From NCBI RefSeq assembly GCF_048541835.1, contig NZ_JBLEOY010000002.1:496001-560000 (forward strand): a stretch of 64,000 nt of DNA, in the 5' to 3' direction. Numbering within the stretch: the first letter of the stretch is position 1; each line of letters begins with the position of its first letter. Of this stretch, positions 9,230 through 17,891 are shown piece by piece. The stretch is from QIJE01 sp048541835 (GTDB taxonomy: Bacteria; SZUA-79; Acidulodesulfobacterales; Acidulodesulfobacteraceae). The notes beneath the pieces were generated by a model that did not search any database, had not been told where the DNA came from, and saw only the letters and a list, made by a program, of their open reading frames with translations. The position numbers were made by a program, and so were the translations under genes.

Positions 9230-11448
9230 ATGATTCACGAAATAGTCAACTACATGAAACATCTAAAGGAAAATTCTCCGCAAATTTTTGAACAGGGATT
9301 TAAACCCTCTCAAGGACTTCATATCTTTGTTAAGTTGAATCAAAATGATGATGTAACATGTTTTCCGGGAGAAAAGGGGACAGATTGGGATTATTATGAT
9401 GGGAAAGAGATGTCCAAGTTTTTAAGCAACATTAAAAACTATGAGCAGCAGGGACAGCGAATAGGTACGGATATGAACAAAGTTTTCGATAAAAAAAAAC
9501 AGCTTGTTTCCTGTTCTCCCTACATGATTTCTTTTAAGAAAGATAAATTGAAAAATGATAAAAGCGAAGGGGAGTCTTTTGAAAAGATTAGCAATTTGCT
9601 TGATTTTTATTTTGACAAAGCGATAACCGAATGCTTTAACAAAGATGAAGAAAAAAAGACTCAAATTGTATTTTATTTCAAAGATTTTCTTAAGAGCAAT
9701 CTTACTCGAATTGCCGAATTTGACATATTCTCCAAGATGACAAAAAATGATTCTATAAATATTTATCTTGAAAGTGCTTTATTGGAGGACTTTAAAACAG
9801 CCCATAACAACTATTTAAGGAAAAATCTTTTTAATAAGAATGACTTTAATTCCGATGAGGAAATATCGGATACTACTTATGGTTTAAGTGGCTTTTTTAA
9901 CGGTTTAAATGATGAAAAACCATTTTTAAAACATAAAACCGGGACTATGTATATGGGTTTGGCGGGAAGAATACAAGCGAAGGATACCGTTTATTTAAAT
10001 GATTTTGATTTGTTATTGAAAGGAAAAATTTTCCCCCAGCCATTGCCGATTTTTATCAATAAAAATGAATTTGAAAACAGTGATGAAATAATTAGTATTT
10101 TTAAAAATGATTCAAGATTAAGCTATAGTCAGATTCTTAAACAACTTTTCAAAGACAATAAAGAAAGAATTTTGCAAAATTATTATTTACTGTCTTTTAA
10201 CTACAAAAACAAAAAAAACAAAAAATATGGGTTGCAAGACTTTGATTTTGTTTCAAAATTTCGCTATTCATTGGAAGAGAATGGCAAATATCCTGAAATA
10301 ATAAACTTGTTTAAAATTAAACAGAATAAAGATTTAAAACAAAATTATCCTATTAAAAACATTTTTCAGTTTGAGGCTGACATTATTAAAACCATCTTTA
10401 ACAATTCATTGGTAAAAATTAAAGACAATAGTTTTGATGCTTATTATTTTGGAGAAATTAAAGTAGAGTATAGAAGTGGTGGAGAACCAATTTTTCAGAT
10501 GATCATGAAATATCGCAAAGCATTTTATGACTATATCTATAAATCCAAAACTCAAGCGATTAATTCCCTAATGTGGGATGAAATTATGTTTAATAGTGTT
10601 ATTGGAGATTTACGAAATGATGGAGATTTACGAAATGATGGAGATTTACGAAATGATGGAGATTTACGAAATGATGGAGATTTACGAAATGATGGAGATT
10701 TACGAAATGATGGAGATTTACGAAATGATNNNNNNNNNNNNNNNNNNNNNNNNNNNNNNNNNNNNNNNNNNNNNNNNNNNNNNNNNNNNNNNNNNNNNNN
10801 NNNNNNNNNNNNNNNNNNNNNNNNNNNNNTGGAGATTTACGAAATGATGGAGATTTACGAAATGATGGAGATTTACGAAATGATGGAGATTTACGAAATG
10901 ATGGAGATTTACGAAATGATGGAGATTTACGAAATGATGGAGATTTACGAAATGATAAAGAGTTTTCAATAAAAGAAAAACTAAATATATGGTTTAGTTT
11001 ATATAACCATTTTATCGACAATAAAGGGAGGTATGAAATGGCATCAAAAATTCCCGAATTATTGGAAAAAATAAAAAAAGTGGCAAATAATTCCGAGGAA
11101 CACTTTGAAACACCGGAGGAATTTTCTTTTGGAGCGGGACAAGTAATTTATTTTTTGCTCAGTAAGAGTAAGGCGGGCGAGAGAACACATGCCTTGTTAG
11201 AGCCTTTCATTCAAAAAGTCAAAGCAGAGCAACTGCAAAATTCTATTGCGCAAACTATCAATACTTACAAGCATGAGATAAGTTTTGGGCAAGGGCGTTT
11301 TGAAAGACTCTCTGCAGAGGTGTTAGGTTTTGATATGGATGAAAATTTGAAGAAGTATCAAAGATTTTTGCTTGCGGGGTATTTCGCAACACCTATTATT
11401 TACAAGAAAGAAAATCAAAATGATAAAGGAGAGGTTTCGAATGACTAA
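9230..11448 (+). CDS. cas8b: Type I-B Cascade large subunit Cas8b (Csh1 family), one gene spanning an assembly gap
   Basis: Cas8b is the PAM-recognising large subunit of I-B Cascade. Residues 1-458 (9230-10603) carry the Csh1-type body. The frame then enters an 18-bp tandem repeat translated GDLRND, seven copies before and seven after 100 Ns. After the gap the same repeat frame continues as KEFSIKEKLNIWFSLYNHF and then MASKIPELLEK through the FGAGQVIYFLLSKSK and THALLEPFIQK segments to a stop at 11446-11448, the normal Csh1 C-terminus. The two halves are out of frame in the printed sequence only because 100 is not a multiple of three. Without the repeats the protein is about 620 residues, normal for the family. 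A conceptual translation straight through the Ns gives a wrong C-terminus. The stop overlaps the cas7 start by 8 bp. Confidence 0.85.
10604..10956 (+). repeat. 18-bp in-frame minisatellite inside cas8b
   Basis: The unit is GGAGATTTACGAAATGAT. Seven perfect copies lie at 10604-10729 and seven at 10831-10956, with the 100-N gap between and one trailing base of another unit at 10830. All visible copies are identical. The unit encodes Gly-Asp-Leu-Arg-Asn-Asp in the cas8b frame, and any whole number of units keeps the frame. True copy number is unknown because the assembler stopped here. Identity of all copies points to recent expansion by slippage or unequal recombination, or to an amplification artefact. 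Confidence 0.95.
10730..10829. other. Assembly gap of 100 Ns
   Basis: Exactly 100 N characters, the usual placeholder for a gap of unknown size, flanked on both sides by the same 18-bp tandem repeat. The gap reflects an unresolved repeat rather than missing unique sequence. It causes an artificial frameshift in cas8b. Confidence 0.99.
11038..11448 (+). CDS. cas11b: Cas11b small subunit from an internal start within cas8b
   Basis: In I-B, I-C and I-D systems a small subunit (Cas11) is known to be translated from an internal start near the 3' end of cas8. Here ATG at 11038 is preceded by AAAGGGAGG, a strong Shine-Dalgarno 6-7 nt upstream, unusual inside a coding region. The 136-residue product MASKIPELLEK...IIYKKENQNDKGEVSND equals the C-terminal helical domain of Cas8b. 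It could instead be the only form made of this region if the upstream repeat tract ever went out of frame. In-frame overlap and family precedent support the internal start; the protein itself is inferred. Confidence 0.72.
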   Translation: MASKIPELLEKIKKVANNSEEHFETPEEFSFGAGQVIYFLLSKSKAGERTHALLEPFIQKVKAEQLQNSIAQTINTYKHEISFGQGRFERLSAEVLGFDMDENLKKYQRFLLAGYFATPIIYKKENQNDKGEVSND

Positions 11449-12415
11449 TGAAAAAGAAGAAAGCAAAAAATTTGAAAGCAGAGCTTATGGATTTGTAGCA
11501 ATAAAATCAATCAATTCAAACTATAATGCTGATTTTAGCGGACAACCAAGAACATTGCCAAACGGAAAAGTTTATGCAACAGATAAAGCGCTGAAATATA
11601 CTGTTAGAAATTTTTTAAAGGACATGTATTCTAATGAAACAGTGTTTTATTTTAAAAGATTAAATAAAGAAATGAAACCATTGAGCTTAGATCACGCTTA
11701 TTCTAAAGTTTTTCCCGAACATAAAGATTTGAATGTGAAGGAAAAAAATAATGATACTAAATCAATCGTTACCAAAGATATTTTAAGTTGCATTGATATT
11801 AGATTATTTGGTTCTACTTTTGCAAAAAAAGCAAAGAAGGGGAATATAGCTCTTTCAATCCATGGACCTGTGCAAATAAATCATGGAGTAAATATTTGGG
11901 ATGAAGGAAATATATTTTCTGAACAAATAACATCACCATTCAACTCTAACGAGGACAGCACCACTAACGAGCAAACTACAATTGGTCGTCAATCAAAGTT
12001 AGAGGAAGGCCATTATATCCATCATTTTTCCATAAATCCAAAAAATCTTGAAGATATTGTTTCTAATGGAGCAGAAGGAACTCAAACTTTAACGGAAAAT
12101 GATATTGAACTTCTAAAAGAGGGGCTTAGAAAAGGAGCAACATATTATGACTCTGCTGCAAAAGCGGGAACGGAAAATGAAATTTTATTTTATCTGGAAT
12201 TAAAAAAGGATTCCAGACTTGTCTTGCCAAATTTCACTGAAATGGTGAAAATTTCTGATTCAAAAGAAAACGGTAAAAGATATTTTGATTTGCAAAAAAT
12301 AAAGGAGGAATTAAAAAAACATTCTGCAGAGATTGCAAAATGTGAAATCTATTATAACAATAATATTACAACTATTGATAATTTACCTGAAAGTTGCATA
12401 ATCAAGGAATTATGA
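11441..12415 (+). CDS. cas7: Type I-B Cascade backbone subunit Cas7 (Csh2 family)
   Basis: Cas7 polymerises along the crRNA spacer to form the Cascade backbone. The 324-residue protein opens ESRAYGFVAIKSINSNYNAD, then LPNGKVYATDKALKYTVR, the signature start of Csh2/Cas7b. Mid-protein it has SCIDIRLFGSTFAKK and HGPVQINHGVN, also typical. The ATG at 11441 was chosen over an in-frame start at 11372 because GGAGAGG lies 8 nt upstream and the family N-terminus begins here. Its first 8 bases overlap the cas8b stop, consistent with coupled translation. Confidence 0.93.
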   Translation: MTNEKEESKKFESRAYGFVAIKSINSNYNADFSGQPRTLPNGKVYATDKALKYTVRNFLKDMYSNETVFYFKRLNKEMKPLSLDHAYSKVFPEHKDLNVKEKNNDTKSIVTKDILSCIDIRLFGSTFAKKAKKGNIALSIHGPVQINHGVNIWDEGNIFSEQITSPFNSNEDSTTNEQTTIGRQSKLEEGHYIHHFSINPKNLEDIVSNGAEGTQTLTENDIELLKEGLRKGATYYDSAAKAGTENEILFYLELKKDSRLVLPNFTEMVKISDSKENGKRYFDLQKIKEELKKHSAEIAKCEIYYNNNITTIDNLPESCIIKEL

Positions 12416-12485
12416 TTTTGAAAATTTGTATGCAAAACTTTGAGAAATTTTCTCATAGATTTATATGTTTGGAGAAGGTAAAAAT

Positions 12486-13259
12486 ATGAAACAATTACTA
12501 TCTTTTGTTATTAGGGCTGAAAAGGGTTTTTTAAAAAAACCGGATATAAATGATGGAATTTATCTAACATATAATATGCTTCATAAACCGGCAATTCTTG
12601 GAATCCTAGGGGCTATTATCGGTTTAGGAGGATATGAACAGAACTGTGTTTTTCCTGAATATTACAAGAAATTAAAAGATATTCTAATCGGAGTTAAACC
12701 AATTGGTGACGAAAATGGCAGTTTTCAGAAAACGATAATCACATATAACAATACGACGGGTTTTGCAAGCGGTGAAGGTGGCGGTAATTTAATAATTACA
12801 GAACAGACATTAATCAAACCATCCTATAAAATTTATATTTTGCTTGATTTAGAGAATAGTGACCAGAGACAACTGTATGAAAACATAAAAAATCAAAGAG
12901 CAGAATATTTGCCGTACCTTGGTAAAAACGATTATTCTCTTTGGTGGAATAAAGATGAAGTTGAAGAATATGAGTGTGAATCGTTTAAAAAGAAATCAAA
13001 TTTTACAATATCTACAATTTTTAAAAAAAATAAGCCAATCATAAAATATGTCGTAAAAGCAATTGGAAGAAAATCTTTAAAGGAACAAAATAATTTTTAT
13101 TATTTTGAGCAAATTCCGATCTCTTTTAACGAAAAGCTATTTCAATACAATATGATTGATTTTGCCTATTCCAATGCAACTTTGATTGATGCTATTGATA
13201 TTGACTGTGACAATTTATTTATTTTAAAGGATAAAAATGAAGTTATATTTATTTACTGA
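12486..13259 (+). CDS. cas5: Type I-B Cascade subunit Cas5
   Basis: Cas5 caps the 5' handle of the crRNA in Cascade. The 257-residue product has the RAMP-like N-terminal strand MKQLLSFVIRAEKGFLKKPD and the conserved TYNMLHKPAILGILGAIIGL segment of I-B Cas5 proteins. The ATG at 12486 follows GGAGAAGG at a good distance; an in-frame ATG at 12465 lies upstream of that site and is unlikely. The short gap after cas7 holds a small inverted repeat (GAGAAATTTTCTC near 12440). The gene ends 8 bp before cas3. Confidence 0.88.
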   Translation: MKQLLSFVIRAEKGFLKKPDINDGIYLTYNMLHKPAILGILGAIIGLGGYEQNCVFPEYYKKLKDILIGVKPIGDENGSFQKTIITYNNTTGFASGEGGGNLIITEQTLIKPSYKIYILLDLENSDQRQLYENIKNQRAEYLPYLGKNDYSLWWNKDEVEEYECESFKKKSNFTISTIFKKNKPIIKYVVKAIGRKSLKEQNNFYYFEQIPISFNEKLFQYNMIDFAYSNATLIDAIDIDCDNLFILKDKNEVIFIY

Positions 13260-13267
13260 CAACAACT

Positions 13268-15985
13268 ATGAACCTATTTGACTTTGTCTATTCTAATGAA
13301 GACCTGAAAAAACTGATTAAGAATCAAGAGTGCTATTTTGGACACATATCGCTTGATGAGCAAGATAAAGAAACCTTGATAGGGCATATATTGTTAGTCC
13401 AGGATTATTTCCTGAGATGCATCAAGATGCATCATTTAGAAAAGACAATTATTGGGTTGATAGCCGAGATATCTGATGATCAAATGATTCAAGGGCTTAT
13501 ATTGGAGTTATTTGTAAAATCGGTAGGGTCGCATGATTTTGGAAAAATAAACCCTGAATTTCAAAAACAAAAAATGCAAAATGCAAGGCCATGCTTTAAA
13601 CATGATCTTTCTTCCGGACACTCCTTGATAAGCGGCTATATTTTTTCATTACTGTCAGAAGCAACTGCCGCTAAAAAAAATATTCCACATGAAAAAGAGT
13701 CCTTAATAGATTTTCTTATCCTTTCATTTTCATACCCTATTTTAAAACATCATTCGTCAAAATTAGATTATATTAAAACAGATATTGCATATAAAGAAAA
13801 ATTATCTGACTTACGAAAGTTTGTAGAGTTTTTCGATTATTCCGAAACACCAGATTTTATTGAGGAAATACATGAATGTGTATTTAAAGAAAGTAAAAAA
13901 ATTTTTGACCGTGACAACAATGAAATTAAAACTCAATTTCCTTTGTTTGCTCTTATCAAACTAAATTATTCATTATTAACAGTATCAGATTATTATGCTA
14001 CTACGCATTATATGGATGGCTGGAAAGATATGGCAAATGATTTTGGTACTTTTAATGATAAGTTGAAAAAGAAAATTATAAATAATATTGAAACCACAAA
14101 ATCATATAACGAAAAGACTTACAAGGAATTGGATAACTATAAATTTAACTTTCCGAAAGCAACCAATAACAAGAACTTAAATAGACTCAGGCAAAATCTT
14201 TCAGTAGAAATTATTCAGGGAATAAGGAATAATCTTAATAAGAATCTTTTTTACATTGAAGCTCCTACTGGTGGTGGAAAGACAAATCTTTCAATGGTAG
14301 CTCTTGCCGAACTGTTAAGAAATGATGTCAATGAAAGCTTGAACAATATAACTAAAGTCTTTTATGTTTTTCCTTTTACGACGCTTATTACTCAGACTTT
14401 TATGGCCTTGCAAGATACTCTCGGATTGGATAATGATGAAATTGTTCAAATTCACTCGAAAACCGGTTTTTCACAAAAGGGTAATGATGATAATTATGGA
14501 AATAATAAAGAAAATATTATCGACTATCAATTCGTAAATTATCCCGTAGCGTTGATTTCTCACATTAAATTTTTTAATATACTAAAATCCAATAAAAAAA
14601 ATTCCAATTATCTATTGCATCGTCTTGCAAATTCAGTTGTTATTATTGATGAATTGCAAGCATATCCACCTAAAGAATGGGATAAAATAATTTATTTTAT
14701 TAATAGTTATGCCAAATACTTTAATATCAAGTTTATATTGATGTCTGCGACTTTACCTAAAATAGACAAGTTGCTTTCTCCTGAAGCCAGAAAAGAAAAT
14801 TTTGAAAAAGAAGACTTTGTTTTGTTAAACCGACCAGAATATTTTATGAATCCTAATTTTAAAAACAGAATTGAATTTGATTTCAGTATGCTTAAAAATA
14901 GTGATTTCAATAGGGAAAATAGAGAAGATTTTTTATCAAATCTTTGGAATAAAATATTAAGGGAATCCAAGGAATATAAAGATAAAAGCAAATCCGAAAC
15001 AGTTCATACAATAATTGAATTTATTTATAAACAAACGGCAGACGAATTTGCCAAGCTGGTAAATAATAAAAAAGATTTTTTCGATGAAATATTTATTTTA
15101 TCGGGAACTATACTCGAGCCGAGACGAAAAGAAATAATAACAAAATTAAAAAGTTCAGAATATCGCTTTAAAAATATTTTGCTTATCACAACGCAAGTTG
15201 TTGAAGCTGGAGTGAACATTGATATGGATATAGGTTTTAAAGATTTATCATTAGTAGATTCAGACGAACAACTTGCAGGGCGAATCAACAGAAATTTTAA
15301 CAAATCAGAATGTAAACTTTTTATTTTTGATTTAGATGATGCTAAAGTGATTTATGCAAAGGATGACAGATATAATAAAATCCAGGATGAATTTAAGTCG
15401 GAATATTATGATATATTGAAGGAAAAAACTTTCGACAAAATTTATAATTCGATAATGGAAGACAGAAACAAAATTAATGCCGCGCCTGATTTTATAAATT
15501 TAGGAGAGTATGTACGTAAAATTGGTAAACTTGATTTTGCATCAGTGGATAAAGATTTTAAAATAATTGATGATGATTGTCGCAATGTATCAATATTTGT
15601 CCCCATAGATATTCCCATTAAAATTTCAAATAGTGAAGAAGTTAATTTCACTAAAGAGGAGTTACAATTTTTAATTGACAAAAAAAAATATTCAAAAGCA
15701 GAACCGTTTGTCATAGGTGAAAAGGTTTGGGATTTATATTGCGATATAATCCAAAACAGGGATGAGGATTTTGCAGTGCGAAGAATGCAAAAAGTAATAA
15801 TGCAAGGATTAATAGCAAAGTTTTCCTTTTCGATAGGAATTTATAGTAAAAATTTTAAATTTTTGTCAACTTGGAGTTGTGAAGGAGAAAAGTATGGATT
15901 TTATAAGCTGAATGATTGTGGCAAATTTTACGATTATTATTCCGGAATTAAAACATTAGAATTTAAAGATACAAATTTTTTTTAA
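13268..15985 (+). CDS. cas3: CRISPR-associated helicase-nuclease Cas3 (HD plus DExD/H)
   Basis: Cas3 unwinds and degrades target DNA recruited by Cascade. The 905-residue protein has an N-terminal HD nuclease domain (GHILLVQDYF near residue 38, SHDFGK near 88, HSLISGYIF near 118, KHHSSK near 161). The SF2 helicase core follows: Walker A APTGGGKTN near 333, Walker B box DELQ near 461, SATLP near 491, and motif VI-like EQLAGRINRN near 670. All key motifs look intact, so the I-B arm should be able to cut DNA. The box DELQ in place of DEVH is common in I-B Cas3. The start has only a weak ribosome site but lies 8 bp after cas5, so coupling is likely. Confidence 0.95.
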   Translation: MNLFDFVYSNEDLKKLIKNQECYFGHISLDEQDKETLIGHILLVQDYFLRCIKMHHLEKTIIGLIAEISDDQMIQGLILELFVKSVGSHDFGKINPEFQKQKMQNARPCFKHDLSSGHSLISGYIFSLLSEATAAKKNIPHEKESLIDFLILSFSYPILKHHSSKLDYIKTDIAYKEKLSDLRKFVEFFDYSETPDFIEEIHECVFKESKKIFDRDNNEIKTQFPLFALIKLNYSLLTVSDYYATTHYMDGWKDMANDFGTFNDKLKKKIINNIETTKSYNEKTYKELDNYKFNFPKATNNKNLNRLRQNLSVEIIQGIRNNLNKNLFYIEAPTGGGKTNLSMVALAELLRNDVNESLNNITKVFYVFPFTTLITQTFMALQDTLGLDNDEIVQIHSKTGFSQKGNDDNYGNNKENIIDYQFVNYPVALISHIKFFNILKSNKKNSNYLLHRLANSVVIIDELQAYPPKEWDKIIYFINSYAKYFNIKFILMSATLPKIDKLLSPEARKENFEKEDFVLLNRPEYFMNPNFKNRIEFDFSMLKNSDFNRENREDFLSNLWNKILRESKEYKDKSKSETVHTIIEFIYKQTADEFAKLVNNKKDFFDEIFILSGTILEPRRKEIITKLKSSEYRFKNILLITTQVVEAGVNIDMDIGFKDLSLVDSDEQLAGRINRNFNKSECKLFIFDLDDAKVIYAKDDRYNKIQDEFKSEYYDILKEKTFDKIYNSIMEDRNKINAAPDFINLGEYVRKIGKLDFASVDKDFKIIDDDCRNVSIFVPIDIPIKISNSEEVNFTKEELQFLIDKKKYSKAEPFVIGEKVWDLYCDIIQNRDEDFAVRRMQKVIMQGLIAKFSFSIGIYSKNFKFLSTWSCEGEKYGFYKLNDCGKFYDYYSGIKTLEFKDTNFF

Positions 15986-16010
15986 TATTGCACATTATCT
16001 GTCGAATATT

Positions 16011-16511
16011 ATGAAAGTTAACGGTTCTTTGATTCAGGCTTATAATATTTGTCCCCGTCAAGCATGGCTTATGTCAAGGCAGATGTCCTCAAATCAGAAC
16101 AACTCTTTTCTCGAAATAGGACGGCTGATTGATCAAACTACATTTAAGCGCGAAAAGAAAAAGATATACCTTGCAGAGTTCGCTGCAGAGATTGATTTTA
16201 TAACCCTTAAAAATGGAAATTTATTTGTAGCGGAAATAAAAAAATCTTCCCGCACGATGGCAAGCGGTATAAAACAGCTAAAATATTATCTCTATCTGCT
16301 GAATAAAAAAGGCATTAAGTGTAAAGGGTTAATTAAAATTCCAAAGGAAAAAATATCTATTACGGTAGAGCTCAAAGAAAATGATGAAGCGTTAATAAAA
16401 GATGAGATAGATGAAATAGTGGCCTTTTTATCATCGAATGATGACGCTCCGGTTCCTAAAAAGATTAAATTTTGCGGGAAATGCTCATATTTTGAATTTT
16501 GCTGGAGTTAG
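16011..16511 (+). CDS. cas4: CRISPR adaptation exonuclease Cas4
   Basis: Cas4 trims prespacers and helps choose those next to a PAM. The 166-residue protein has Cys14 (CPRQAWL) and a C-terminal CGKCSYFEFC cluster, together the four Cys that hold an iron-sulfur cluster. A RecB-like nuclease core lies between them (AEIDFITLKNG, then VAEIKKSS with the catalytic ExK). It is separated from cas2 by the array and the Cascade genes, although Cas4 normally works with Cas1-Cas2. This indicates a rearranged gene order. It ends just before the CARF gene. Confidence 0.93.
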   Translation: MKVNGSLIQAYNICPRQAWLMSRQMSSNQNNSFLEIGRLIDQTTFKREKKKIYLAEFAAEIDFITLKNGNLFVAEIKKSSRTMASGIKQLKYYLYLLNKKGIKCKGLIKIPKEKISITVELKENDEALIKDEIDEIVAFLSSNDDAPVPKKIKFCGKCSYFEFCWS

Positions 16512-16537
16512 AGATAAACATAAATGGAGGTGCTTTT

Positions 16538-17881
16538 GTGGCTTCAGATTTTACGGATCTTGTTTTATTAATCGGCACAAACCCGTTGCCCGGTTATGTT
16601 GCTGTAAAATATTTTATGAAAAAAAATTCAAAGTTAGACAGGATTTGGATGGTTTGCTCTGCAAAATCGGGTAACCAAAGTTCAACAGTAGAATATGCTG
16701 AATCACTGAAAGATTTGTTGAAAGATAGTGAACTTAAATTTCAGGAACTGATATATGTAGATGATATAGACTCTAAAAGCTCTATTCAATCCGAATTAGG
16801 AAAAATAATTAATGAATCTGAGAGAGTTCATCTCTTTTTTTCCGGCGGAACAAAAACTATGGCGGCATATTCATATTCATATCTGAAAGATAAGAAGGAA
16901 GGAGAGTTTTCTGCATCTTATCTGTCCGCTCGCAGTTTTAAAATAAATTTTGATGATGAAATTGCAAGTAAGGATCTCAGAGATGCAGCAAAGATTACAT
17001 TCGATGAATTGCTGAAACTTTATTTATTTGAAGAAAAAGAAGAAAAACCCGACAGATATGCGTCTCTTAACAGTGTTGGCATTAAATTTACAGAATTGAT
17101 CGATGAGAAGAAGATAAACAATTTCTATTCAAAGAAGGGTGGTTTCCGGAGGGATATTTTTAAGATAGATGGGAATGATTTAGACAAAATATTTACAAAT
17201 TTGTCGGATTCTGAGTCTGATATACGAAAGTCGGCTGTTTGCAAAACGTTTTTTCAAGCTAAGCTTAATAAATTAAAAGGTAATGAAGCAGATAATTTTG
17301 AGCGAAGGGTGGATATTTTTAAAAAGATTTTAGAATATAAACCTAACGAAGAATTTCAGGGTATCATCAACGCTTTTCCGGAAGGATTTAGGCTTCGCGA
17401 AAACGAAACATTTAATACAGACATAAAGAAAAAAGATTACGATACATGTGTTGAATATATGGATGGTTTTTGGTTTGAAAAATATATTAAAAAACTGATT
17501 CAAAATAAATTTAAAGATAACTTTGACGAAATACTGTTCAATAAAGAATTGTTCAAAAAAGATGATTATGAAAATAAATTCGAGTTGGATTTAATCTTGA
17601 TGAGGGGCTATCAGCTTATCGGTATCAGCTGCACAACAGCAGAAAAAAAGGGCATATGCAAGGAAAAAGGTTTTGAGATTGTTTTAAGAACAGGGCAGAT
17701 TGGCGGCAAAGAAGCAAAGGCTATTTTAATAACACGTGCCGATACTAAAACAGTGTCGGATCTTCAAAGTGAACTTATATCCAGTACCGGTACAAACAAT
17801 AAAAATATTCTTGTTTTGGGCATAGACGATTGGTCTGAGAACAAATTTGTGGAAAAAATGAAAGATTATTTTCTTAATTAA
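16538..17881 (+). CDS. CARF-domain effector with C-terminal PD-(D/E)XK-like domain (Card1/DUF1887-like)
   Basis: The protein (447 residues) is predicted to bind cyclic oligoadenylate made by the neighbouring Cas10 and then act on nucleic acid. Its N-terminal CARF/Rossmann domain has VLLIGTNPLPGYVAVKYF, IWMVCSAKSGN and FFSGGTKTMAAYS, the last being the usual ligand-loop GGTK. The middle is helical. The C-terminal domain has FWFEKYIKKLI, FELDLILMRGYQLIGISCTT and GQIGGKEAKAILI, in the order of a PD-(D/E)XK fold, but the usual ExK is replaced by SCT. GTG at 16538 is chosen as start because GGAGG lies 7 nt upstream; earlier in-frame starts overlap cas4. It sits directly before cas10, the usual place for an accessory effector. 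Assignment to Card1 itself is uncertain. Confidence 0.75.
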   Translation: MASDFTDLVLLIGTNPLPGYVAVKYFMKKNSKLDRIWMVCSAKSGNQSSTVEYAESLKDLLKDSELKFQELIYVDDIDSKSSIQSELGKIINESERVHLFFSGGTKTMAAYSYSYLKDKKEGEFSASYLSARSFKINFDDEIASKDLRDAAKITFDELLKLYLFEEKEEKPDRYASLNSVGIKFTELIDEKKINNFYSKKGGFRRDIFKIDGNDLDKIFTNLSDSESDIRKSAVCKTFFQAKLNKLKGNEADNFERRVDIFKKILEYKPNEEFQGIINAFPEGFRLRENETFNTDIKKKDYDTCVEYMDGFWFEKYIKKLIQNKFKDNFDEILFNKELFKKDDYENKFELDLILMRGYQLIGISCTTAEKKGICKEKGFEIVLRTGQIGGKEAKAILITRADTKTVSDLQSELISSTGTNNKNILVLGIDDWSENKFVEKMKDYFLN

Positions 17882-17891
17882 CGGAGGCAAT

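Noticed and set aside
10578..11021. Open frames of EIYEMM or FRKSP/HFVNL repeats on both strands around the N gap
   Set aside because: They are other-frame readings of the 18-bp tandem repeat in cas8b.
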